Assembly (NCBI GenBank): GCA_024278215.1
Contig: JAJRTR010000146.1
Coordinates: 1 to 28,636 of the forward strand
From: a bacterium
GTDB taxonomy: Bacteria; UBP15; UBA6099; JAJRTR01
Direction of reading: 5' to 3'
Length of the DNA: 28,636 nucleotides
Shown: positions 15,743 to 22,105 of the stretch, piece by piece
Numbering within the stretch: the first letter of the stretch is position 1
Layout of the letters: the number at the start of each line of letters is the position of its first letter
Program-made: the position numbers and the translations under genes
Notes under the pieces: generated by a model
What the model saw: the letters and a program-made list of their open reading frames with translations, nothing else
Told to the model about the DNA's origin: nothing
The model's database searches: none

Positions 15743-16891
15743 TCAGGCGGTTTCTTCGCTGCCATAAAGCATGTTCAGTACGGAATCCGCCGCTCGCGCG
15801 GCCACACCGGGCTCGCCGAGCCGCTCTCTTACAATATCCAGAATTTCAGTAATTCTGTATCTTATATTTTCGTCGCTCAACATTTCTATCGTCTGCGACG
15901 CCACATTCACCGCCGTGCAATCCTCCTGCACAAGCTCGGGGATCACCTTCTCGCCATATATAATGTTCGGCATCCCGATCATCGGCGGATCGACCGTCCT
16001 GCGTATCAGCCAGGCCGTCAGCGGTGAGACCTTGTAGGCTATGATCATAGGCGTGCCCACGAGCGCCGCCTCGTGGGTCGCTGTGCCCGAGCACAGTATC
16101 AGCACATCGCACATTTTCATAAAATCATATACTTTTTCATCAATTATCCGCACGGGCGCTCCGCCCAGCCTTTTTTCGATCAGCGGCCCCATAGCATCAG
16201 ACGCGCGGAAAAGCGCGAACTGTATCCTGGGATTCCCCGCGCGCATCATATTCACCGCGTCCCTGAAGACCGGAGTGAGGCGGCCTACCTCCTGGAACCG
16301 GCTGCCCGGCATAAGTCCGACTATTGGCCTGTACGTGTTGAATCCGAAATAACTCGCGGATTCCTTTTTGCTCATAGTCGGTATCGCCGCGTCGATAATC
16401 GGGTGTCCGATGTATTCATAAGGTATGCCGGCTTTCTTATATTGATCGAGTGAAAACGGCAACGCCACCAGCGCGAGGTCCACCATGTTTTTCATCATCT
16501 CAAACCGCTTGCCGCCAGTACCGAACCAGCTTACGGGCGCAAAGTAATATACGACTTTTATGCCGGCTCTCTTCGCCACGGCAGCGCATTTCATGCTGAA
16601 AAAACGGTAGTCTACAGGGATATACAGATCAGGTTTTTCCTGTTTGAAATAGGCGCCCATTCTCCGCAGAGTGGGATATACGGAAAAGAACCTCGCCGCG
16701 CCCTCGAGGATGCCGATGCTGCCCCACGTCGTGCTGTCCGCGAGCAGCCTCACGCCCGCCGCCTTCATCTTCGGACCGCCCACGCCCACAAACTCGACCG
16801 CAGCATCCTTTTCACAAACGGCATCAACGAGCAAAGACGCGTTCAGGTCGCCGGAAAGTTCGCCCGCTGTTATGAATATCTTTTTGCTCAT
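15743..16891 (-). CDS. lpxB: Lipid-A-disaccharide synthase, divergent
   Basis: A 382-residue GT19 glycosyltransferase that joins UDP-2,3-diacylglucosamine and lipid X into the lipid A disaccharide at the inner membrane. Seen motifs are ITAGELSGD at the N-terminus, EFVGVGGPKMKAAG, LMPGSRFQEV and CSGTATHEAALVGTP, with a family-like length. It departs from the usual I-D-[AS]-P-D-F-N motif: here it reads V-D-Y-R-F-F-S at residues 93-99, so the Asp equivalent to E. coli Asp98 (Asp94) is kept while the following P-D-F-N is lost. The nearby VSPSVWAW-like motif is FAPVSWFG. The role is supported by its neighbours msbA and kdsB. It heads a separate unit behind the terminator of the lpxA - gfo/idh transcript. 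Confidence 0.88.
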   Translation of the reverse strand: MSKKIFITAGELSGDLNASLLVDAVCEKDAAVEFVGVGGPKMKAAGVRLLADSTTWGSIGILEGAARFFSVYPTLRRMGAYFKQEKPDLYIPVDYRFFSMKCAAVAKRAGIKVVYYFAPVSWFGTGGKRFEMMKNMVDLALVALPFSLDQYKKAGIPYEYIGHPIIDAAIPTMSKKESASYFGFNTYRPIVGLMPGSRFQEVGRLTPVFRDAVNMMRAGNPRIQFALFRASDAMGPLIEKRLGGAPVRIIDEKVYDFMKMCDVLILCSGTATHEAALVGTPMIIAYKVSPLTAWLIRRTVDPPMIGMPNIIYGEKVIPELVQEDCTAVNVASQTIEMLSDENIRYRITEILDIVRERLGEPGVAARAADSVLNMLYGSEETA

Positions 16892-16904
16892 CGTTTATCG
16901 GCAA

Positions 16905-16978
16905 CCGTTCACGGACCGGCACACAAAACAGGTTTTCGATCTCCAGGCAGCAGCTCTTTTTGTATTTTCCGTGAACGG
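16905..16978 (-). other. Inverted repeat in the lpxB leader
   Basis: CCGTTCACGGA (16905-16915) and TCCGTGAACGG (16968-16978) are perfect 11-bp inverted repeats separated by 52 bp. The near arm lies 13 bp before the lpxB start, and no clear ribosome site lies between. A folded leader RNA could expose or hide initiation, or this could be a small mobile palindrome. Confidence 0.4.
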
Positions 16979-16998
16979 GCGCTCGTCTCTTCAGCAAT

Positions 16999-17031
16999 AA
17001 AAAAGGGTCTCAGCTCGTTTGCGCCGGACCC
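16999..17031 (-). terminator. Intrinsic terminator after the gfo/idh gene
   Basis: On the - strand GGGTC (17031-17027) pairs with GACCC (17009-17005), followed at once by six U (17004-16999). GGC/GCU extend the stem across a small internal loop. It lies 34 bp past the Gfo/Idh stop and separates lpxA - gfo/idh from lpxB - msbA - kdsB. Confidence 0.8.
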
Positions 17032-17064
17032 TCCGGGTTCCAATCAACTCGTATATTCAAGCAA

Positions 17065-18060
17065 CTATTTATGTATCACACGCAGGGGCGAAACCCTTGG
17101 CGAATGTGTTTCGGCAATGCTGGGCAAGCGCACCTTCATGAGACGGTCAGCACGATATGATTCCACGGCAGTGAGTGCAACGGCCAGCGCGTGCAGGCTG
17201 TCCTCACCACTGACGATTGGTGATTCACTGTTGCAGATCAAGTTGATAAAATGACGCAATTCGTTGCGCAACGGCTCCTTGCGCTCGACGTTTGCTTCGC
17301 GAGCCCAGTCTTTATCATACACAATAACTTTTTGTTCGATGAAATCAAGCGACGCGACACCGGCCTCACCGACGACATTCAGCATGCGCACCCTGTGTGG
17401 CGGCAGCCAGCTTGTTTCGATGACACCGGCTGTTCCACGATGGAATCTCAGCATCAGCGTTGCATGATCTTCCTGACTGTGAAAAGCCTTTCCGGCAATT
17501 GTGTAAACTTCCTTAACCCTGTCATTGTAAAGATACGAGATCACATCGATGTCGTGCGGCGCGAGGTCGAGGATGATGCCGCAATCTGTTATCCGCGGAC
17601 TGTACGGTCCTACTCTTTTCGAGGAGATCGACACAACATTACCAAGAACTCCGTCGTCTACAATCTCCTTGAGGATATTCACCGCCGGGTTGAAACGCTC
17701 GACATGTCCCACCAGCAGTTTCTTTTGATATTTGTTCGCCTCAGCGATCATTTCCCTGCCTTCATCCACCGTTGCGGAAATAGGTTTTTCCACCAGCACG
17801 TGGCATCCGGCGCGAATAGAATTGATCGCGACTTCCTTATGCAGTGTCGTGGGTACGACAATACTTACGGCATCAAGATTTTCTCCGATCAGGTCTTTGT
17901 AATCAAGATAGGGCCTGGTTGAATATTCCCCGGCAATATCTCTGACAACTTCCTCATTTATGTCGGCGACTCCGACGAGGTCCACGTTCTTCATGCTGCT
18001 GAATATCTTGACGTGGTTCCTTCCCATTTTCCCTGTTCCGATAACACCGATCCGGACCAT
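17065..18060 (-). CDS. Gfo/Idh/MocA-family oxidoreductase in the lipid A locus
   Basis: A 331-residue NAD(P)-dependent sugar dehydrogenase-type protein. The Rossmann domain begins GVIGTGKMGRNHVKIF (GxGxxG), with VVPTTLHKE and the family VEKPIS motif, whose Lys is at the active site; GHVERFNP and DLAPHDID (likely catalytic His) follow. AGGAG lies 7 bp before ATG 18060. It starts 42 bp after lpxA. In some bacteria a Gfo/Idh protein next to lpxA is GnnA, the UDP-GlcNAc 3-dehydrogenase that, with the aminotransferase GnnB, makes the 3-amino sugar for amide-linked lipid A. No gnnB is present in this window, so that function is only a possibility. Confidence 0.88.
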   Translation of the reverse strand: MVRIGVIGTGKMGRNHVKIFSSMKNVDLVGVADINEEVVRDIAGEYSTRPYLDYKDLIGENLDAVSIVVPTTLHKEVAINSIRAGCHVLVEKPISATVDEGREMIAEANKYQKKLLVGHVERFNPAVNILKEIVDDGVLGNVVSISSKRVGPYSPRITDCGIILDLAPHDIDVISYLYNDRVKEVYTIAGKAFHSQEDHATLMLRFHRGTAGVIETSWLPPHRVRMLNVVGEAGVASLDFIEQKVIVYDKDWAREANVERKEPLRNELRHFINLICNSESPIVSGEDSLHALAVALTAVESYRADRLMKVRLPSIAETHSPRVSPLRVIHK

Positions 18061-18102
18061 ATTATGCTCCTGTACATATCTTTTCGAAGTGTAAATGTCG
18101 CT

Positions 18103-18882
18103 TCATCTTCCGCTGCTTATACCTCTATCCGTGTTCTCAAGGAAGTTGACTATATTCTTCATTTCCCGCGTCTCAGGCAACTCGTTTTTGAGCTTCTCAA
18201 TTGCCTCCACAGTGCGCAGACCCTGTTTGAAAATTATGCGGTAAGCTTTTTTCATCAGGCTTCTGGCTTCCGGACTGAATCCTGCTCTTGTGAGTCCTAT
18301 CGTGTTGAGCCCCACAACCACCGGCCTGTAACCACCCGCCGCTGTCATGTACGGCGGCACATCTTCAAGCACTATCGAGCCTCCGCCCAGCATTGCAAAC
18401 GAGCCGATCCTGACAAACTGATGTATCGCCGCCAGGCCTCCCAGAAATGCCCTCTCGCCCACTTGGACAAACCCGCCAAGCGTCGATAGATTCGCCATTG
18501 TAACGCCGTCCCCGATATTGCAGTTGTGCGCTATATGGCTGTTTGCCATCAACATGCAGTTCGCACCGATCACCGTACTTTCGCCTTCTCCGTCCGCCCT
18601 GTGTGCAGTTACGTATTCACGGATCACGGTATTACTCCCGATTTTAAGGTAACTTTCCTCCCCTTCGAACTTTACGTCCTGTGGCTCACCGCCCAGAATC
18701 GCGCCATGATAAATCATGCACCCGGGGCCGATATGCGTACCGCGCCGGATAATCGCGTTGCCCAGCACTTCTGAGCCATCGCCGATCCGGGCGCCGTTTT
18801 CGATGTGAACGAACGGCCCGATCTTTACATTTTCGCCCAGTTCAGCTCCCTTTTCTATAACTGCTGTTTCATGTATGTGCAT
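18103..18882 (-). CDS. lpxA: UDP-N-acetylglucosamine acyltransferase
   Basis: A 259-residue enzyme catalysing the first step of lipid A synthesis, transfer of a 3-hydroxyacyl chain from ACP to UDP-GlcNAc (or a 3-amino analogue). The N-terminal 180 residues are hexapeptide repeats of a left-handed beta-helix; the C-terminal part is helical. The catalytic His equivalent to E. coli His125 is His119 in NSHIAHNC, and AIHQFVRIG is present. The position matching the E. coli hydrocarbon-ruler Gly173 is Gly167, consistent with a long (about C14) acyl chain. No ribosome site is clear before ATG 18882; the leader is AT-rich. A strong lpxA promoter was not identified. Confidence 0.95.
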   Translation of the reverse strand: MHIHETAVIEKGAELGENVKIGPFVHIENGARIGDGSEVLGNAIIRRGTHIGPGCMIYHGAILGGEPQDVKFEGEESYLKIGSNTVIREYVTAHRADGEGESTVIGANCMLMANSHIAHNCNIGDGVTMANLSTLGGFVQVGERAFLGGLAAIHQFVRIGSFAMLGGGSIVLEDVPPYMTAAGGYRPVVVGLNTIGLTRAGFSPEARSLMKKAYRIIFKQGLRTVEAIEKLKNELPETREMKNIVNFLENTDRGISSGR

Positions 18883-19276
18883 ACTTAATTAATTACTAAC
18901 ACGTAATTTTCATTAATATCCCGTAAAATCTTCTTATCTATAACTATGATATTGCAAGGTTATTGCTGAAACAGGACGTTATACGCTGATATATAGGTAT
19001 ATTTTCCACCATTAGCTTTTTTTATATCAGATACGTCGTCTTGTGGCTGCATTTCAGGGTTATACGCAATAATCCTGCCGCACGACAGAAGTAGCCGTAA
19101 AAACGGCCGATATAGATATACCATTCAGGGCGAATTCGCGACAATGTGTTGTCGCGAAAAACTTCTTTGCTGAAAGCCGGTGCTTTCAGTTGCGGCGTTC
19201 CCGGAGCGAACCCCGTGAACGAAACCTGAACCTCAGTTTAGTTCCGGTTATACCGTGTTCAGGTGTCGTTCGCCTG
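18883..19276. other. Gene-free interval with a run of hairpins
   Basis: No coding frame is convincing. Four stems follow one another: GCCGT/ACGGC (19094-19107); TTCGCGACAA/TTGTCGCGAA (19135-19144/19149-19158, perfect 10 bp, loop TGTG); CTGAAAGC/GCTTTCAG (19170-19177/19182-19189); and ACCTGAAC/GTTCAGGT (19224-19231/19257-19264) enclosing CGGT-TAT-ACCG. The last lies 12 bp past the CGGC-gene stop on the - strand. None has a U-run. The lpxA-proximal 200 bp are AT-rich and presumably hold its promoter. Confidence 0.5.
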
Positions 19277-19621
19277 TCACTTATAAGCGTGAGTACCCAT
19301 TACCACGGGGACTCCAAACTTCTCCGTAATCATTCCTGAAATTTCTTTCATGTCCAGATGAGGACAACCGGGTTTTGCGCCTGCCATGCAGCTTGTCAGG
19401 TGTATGGCGTCCGGCTTGATGCCGGAGAGTTTTATCGCCATGCCGATGTTGGACAGAAGGGGTCTGCCCGGACACTCGCATTTCACAAACGCGATCACCG
19501 ATACCGATTCGTCGAACTTGCCTTCCCCGAGCGCGGCCGCTTTGAGACATCTCCATTCGCCCGGACATCCATAACCCGAATCCATGTAATGACCGCATCC
19601 TACCAGCAAAACCTTCTTCAT
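19277..19621 (-). CDS. CGGC-domain-like cysteine-rich protein
   Basis: A 114-residue protein resembling the CGGC-domain family (putative metal-binding). It starts MKKVLLVGCGHYMDSGYGCPGEWRCLKAA, has a central VIAFVKCECPGRPLLSNI, and then IHLTSCMAGAKPGCPHLD. Cysteines at 9, 19, 25, 48 and 50 and two later ones suggest a metal or Fe-S site. The family's namesake C-G-G-C appears here as C-E-C-P, one residue shorter, if my alignment is right. GGAGGT precedes ATG 19621. It lies 160 bp after the DsrE-like gene, in the same direction. The function is not known; the setting among DsrE, DUF1638 and thioredoxin-like genes suggests thiol or metal handling. Confidence 0.75.
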   Translation of the reverse strand: MKKVLLVGCGHYMDSGYGCPGEWRCLKAAALGEGKFDESVSVIAFVKCECPGRPLLSNIGMAIKLSGIKPDAIHLTSCMAGAKPGCPHLDMKEISGMITEKFGVPVVMGTHAYK

Positions 19622-19781
19622 ACCTTAACTACCTCCGTTTTACACTGTTTTCCGACATTATACAGCTTTCCTTCGTTCAGTATATAGCAGCTTACGGCCC
19701 GGCACAATGCGCTGACAGCAAGTATGGAACAGCGCTTGTCCGATATGCCGGACAGTTCTTCGCATCGGCCCGGCCTTAAGA

Positions 19782-20393
19782 TTAGATAAACAGTGTAATT
19801 CTCGAATCAGCAGCGTCCGCCAGATATGTCGCCACACCACCATATTCAATGCCGTCTATAAGTTCATCCTCTCTGATACCCATGATATCCATCGACATCT
19901 GACAGGCAACCATACGCAGTTCCAGATCACGCGCGAGCGCTATAAGCTCGGGAAGCGACTGAACATTTTTCTGTTCCATAACCATTTTGAAAAATTTCGG
20001 GCCGAATCCCATCATATTCATTTTCGATGTACCCACCTTGTCCGGGCCGCCGGGAAGCATGACGGACATCATTTTTTCCACCACCGGCTTCCCGCTGTAA
20101 ACAGTTTGTTTTTTCAAGGCGGTGATGCCCCAGAAAGTGAAGAACATCGACACTTCCATGTCCATAGCGGCGGCCCCGACCGCGATAATGAACGCCGCCA
20201 TCAGCTTGTCCATATCGCCGCTGAATACAACTATCGTGGCGCGGTCACTAATACCCACCTTCTCCGCGTCGCTCTTTTCGAGTAACCCCGAAAGCTGTTC
20301 GTTTACCGGTTTAAGACTTTCCTGCACTTTCTCTTCGACCATGGTCCGGATAAGTTTTTCCAGGTTCGGATCGATTGAATTTGTGTTTTCCAT
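19782..20393 (-). CDS. DsrE/DsrF/DrsE_2-family protein
   Basis: A 203-residue protein. After a charged helical N-terminal stretch (residues 1-45), the rest matches the DsrE_2/DrsE branch of the DsrE-like fold: RATIVVFSGDMDKLMAAFIIAVGAAAMDMEVSMFFTFWGI, a middle segment rich in Met and Gly, and MVACQMSMDIMGI with the conserved single Cys. Characterised DsrE-type proteins carry persulfide sulfur on such a Cys and pass it to TusA- or DsrC-like partners; this subfamily is often found near sulfur-oxidation and rhodanese genes. GGAGG lies 8 bp before ATG 20393, which decides the start over the in-frame ATG at 20408. Hydrophobic stretches suggest a membrane-associated or oligomeric protein. Confidence 0.82.
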   Translation of the reverse strand: MENTNSIDPNLEKLIRTMVEEKVQESLKPVNEQLSGLLEKSDAEKVGISDRATIVVFSGDMDKLMAAFIIAVGAAAMDMEVSMFFTFWGITALKKQTVYSGKPVVEKMMSVMLPGGPDKVGTSKMNMMGFGPKFFKMVMEQKNVQSLPELIALARDLELRMVACQMSMDIMGIREDELIDGIEYGGVATYLADAADSRITLFI

Positions 20394-20451
20394 GCTTGTA
20401 TCCTCCATAATGTGTGCTGACTCATGCTGCAATAAACAGACCGTTGTGTTA

Positions 20452-20487
20452 TCCAAATAAAACGTCGCAGCCCTGTGTCGGGGCGAC
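20452..20487 (-). terminator. Intrinsic terminator after the DUF1638-like gene
   Basis: On the - strand GTCGC-CCC (20487-20480) pairs with GGG-CT-GCGAC (20473-20464), followed by GTTTTATTT. Two more stems lie between it and the stop: GGTCGC/GCGACC (20515-20520/20534-20539) and CCCGCA/TGCGGG (20550-20555/20567-20572). Confidence 0.55.
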
Positions 20488-20572
20488 GGTCATTGAATGC
20501 GAATCACACCATCTGGTCGCGCCTATGCCGTGTGCGACCGGAAGTTTATCCCGCACATTTCGCCGATGCGGG

Positions 20573-21211
20573 TTATCCGTTTGTCTTCCCGAGTGCGTCG
20601 AGCAACTGTTTTTTAAGACGCTGCATCGTTACTGCCACCGGCTCTACCGGTATCTGCATCCAGTCGCCGAATTCAAGTAATATTTCAGGGCTGGTCATGG
20701 CAATATCATTGAAGAAATCCAGAGCATCCAGCAGAAGCGCCGCCTCGTGCCTCGGGAATGTTTCATTAGCCTTGCCCTGGTCCCAGTCGCCGAATATGCT
20801 TTCGCGTTCAAGCATCCAGCCGGGGGTTATCCAGTAAACTGTCCGTTTTTCTTCTGTTTCCCTACGCATCTGCTTATCGGAAAGCATGTCGATACAATCG
20901 TCGGCATCCACGCGCACCGCTTCTATACCAGTCTCCCGGATCAGATCATCGATAGTTTTCTCCGGTGTGTTAGTGTTGAAGTAGCACTTCTTTCCGAGCG
21001 CCACGATTATCCTTTTGCTTTTTTCCGCCGCCTCTTTCAGCTTTTCCGGCAGTTCTCTCTCCATGTCCCAGGGTTTCTCGTGGTTCCCGGCAGTCGTGAA
21101 CAGAACGGCATCGGCATCGAGGAAACCTTCTTCTTCGAGCCGCTCCATTTCTTTTCTCATAACCGCGCAGGTCACTATTATCGTTCCCTCAAAAGAATTG
21201 TTCTCACTCAT
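20573..21211 (-). CDS. DUF1638-like protein
   Basis: A 212-residue protein that resembles DUF1638 in layout: an N-terminal TIIVTCAVMRKEMERLEEEG, a strand-helix KRIIVALGKKCYFN where the family has a Gly/Cys-containing site, and ADDCIDML followed by RTVYWITPGWMLERE. The family is uncharacterised; members often lie near corrinoid or methyltransferase genes, which are absent here. Several Cys (15, 83, 105) could be functional. GGGAGGGAC lies before ATG 21211. It is probably cytosolic. The gene sits between the thioredoxin-like and DsrE-like genes, 250 bp from the former, and copy 3 of the dispersed repeat fills that gap. An intrinsic terminator follows, so DsrE may have its own promoter. Confidence 0.6.
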   Translation of the reverse strand: MSENNSFEGTIIVTCAVMRKEMERLEEEGFLDADAVLFTTAGNHEKPWDMERELPEKLKEAAEKSKRIIVALGKKCYFNTNTPEKTIDDLIRETGIEAVRVDADDCIDMLSDKQMRRETEEKRTVYWITPGWMLERESIFGDWDQGKANETFPRHEAALLLDALDFFNDIAMTSPEILLEFGDWMQIPVEPVAVTMQRLKKQLLDALGKTNG

Positions 21212-21261
21212 TGCTGTCCCTCCCTGTCGATCAAAACGTTCTTTTTCATCACCCTGAATTT

Positions 21262-21400
21262 TCCCCTAACCCAGCACAGCCGGAACCCAAAAGATCGCAT
21301 TTCGTGCCCAAACAAATTCGGTTTGAGCACGGCACACAGAGTTTCACTGTTCCCAAGGTCTACCTTGGGAACGCCTGGAACTGGAAGCTCCAGCTTCCAC
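21262..21400 (-). repeat. Dispersed structured repeat, copy 3
   Basis: Third copy, inverted relative to copies 1 and 2. Reading the - strand: the palindrome TGGAAGCT-GG-AGCTTCCA (21399-21382), then hairpin 1 GTTCCCAAGG-TAGA-CCTTGGGAAC (21372-21349, perfect 10 bp), hairpin 2 CGTGCTCAAAC/GTTTGGGCACG (21331-21321/21313-21303) and hairpin 3 CCGGC-TGT-GCTGG (21282-21270). It is the best-preserved copy. It lies between the thioredoxin-like and DUF1638-like genes, both on -, about 60 bp after the former's stop. Confidence 0.8.
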
Positions 21401-21462
21401 CGATCTCTTTTCAACATTGTCTTTACCACAACACACAAGTTCATTTCCCTCTTCAAACATCT

Positions 21463-21798
21463 TCATTTTCGTGTTCGCAACGACTTTTTCCGTGGCTCTT
21501 TCATCGCTGTGTCGATAGCTTCCGAGAGCACCTGCAACGATTGCAGGCCGACAAAACGCCGAATCTCTTTACCGTTCCTGAAGATCACAAGTGTGGGAAC
21601 ACCTGTAATGCCGAGTTCGGCAGCGAGTTCTTTGTTTTCGCTCAAGTTCAACTTGCCCACTACAGCTTTGCCTTCAAATTTTTCCGCCAGTTTATCCACT
21701 ATCGGCACTTGTAACCGACATGATGCTCCCCAGGGCAGAAAAAAGTGGACAAGAACAACTCCATCTCCTATCGCTTTTTCAAACTCGAGTTTGCTCAT
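21463..21798 (-). CDS. Thioredoxin-fold protein with a single active-site cysteine
   Basis: A 111-residue thioredoxin-fold protein. The order of elements is canonical: VVLVHFFLPW, the active-site loop, CRLQVPIVDKLAEKF, VVGKLNLSENKELAAELGI, then the cis-Pro GVPTLVIFRNGKEIRRFVG. The active site reads W-G-A-S-C (residues 23-27) rather than W-C-G-P-C. The nucleophilic first Cys is Gly, and only Cys27 remains; it is the sole Cys in the protein. Ordinary disulfide reductase activity is therefore not expected. Trapping, persulfide-carrier or chaperone roles are possible. I chose ATG 21798, where the fold begins, over an in-frame ATG at 21858; the ribosome site (AAGGGTG) is weak. It is divergent from the sigma-54 activator gene. 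Confidence 0.85.
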   Translation of the reverse strand: MSKLEFEKAIGDGVVLVHFFLPWGASCRLQVPIVDKLAEKFEGKAVVGKLNLSENKELAAELGITGVPTLVIFRNGKEIRRFVGLQSLQVLSEAIDTAMKEPRKKSLRTRK

Positions 21799-21858
21799 TA
21801 TTCTTTTCACCCTTACTTGAGCAATACCGATAAGCTCCCATCTCTTTTCATAGTTCAA

Positions 21859-22105
21859 AAATCATACCGTTTAAGTGAAAAGCTCGGTATACAAGGTAAG
21901 AATCTTAAAAAATGCTTGAAAACCGGCATTTTTTTATTTCAGAAAAACTGAAGCAAATATTTGATACATCCGGTTGCGTTACTTATAATGGGTGTAACGT
22001 TAACGGTAACGTACCGGGCTCCGGAAAGGGGAGAGCTATTTACAGGATTGCCTTTTACACACTATATCGCCATACCTTGCAAATTATTACAAAGGAAGCC
22101 ATCGC
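21859..22105. other. Divergent intergenic region
   Basis: This region separates the thioredoxin-like gene (-) from the sigma-54 activator gene (+). It contains an A/T-rich 9-bp stem AAAAAATGC/GCATTTTTT (21907-21915/21926-21934) that could end transcription in either direction, the activator's promoter and a cluster of GTAACG motifs. I saw no sigma-54 promoter (GG-N10-GC with family context) on either strand here. Confidence 0.5.
21961..22015 (+). promoter_or_regulatory. Sigma-70-like promoter with GTAACG repeats before the activator gene
   Basis: TTGATA (21961-21966), a 17-bp spacer and TATAAT (21984-21989). The hexamer GTAACG occurs at 21994-21999 and 22006-22011, and inverted (CGTTAC) at 21977-21982, so copies flank the -10 box and start point. 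GTTAAC (21999-22004) is a palindrome between the two direct copies. This looks like an operator for an unidentified repressor or for autoregulation. Confidence 0.55.

Noticed and set aside
21907-21934. AAAAAATGC/GCATTTTTT as a true intrinsic terminator
   Set aside because: The stem is mostly A-T and no gene ends near it on either strand; kept only as a remark in the intergenic entry.
21799-22105. Search for sigma-54 (-24/-12) promoters beside the activator and before the DsrE, CGGC and lpxA genes
   Set aside because: No TGGCAC-N5-TTGC-like sequence was found by eye on either strand, so regulation of the neighbours by the activator is left as inference.
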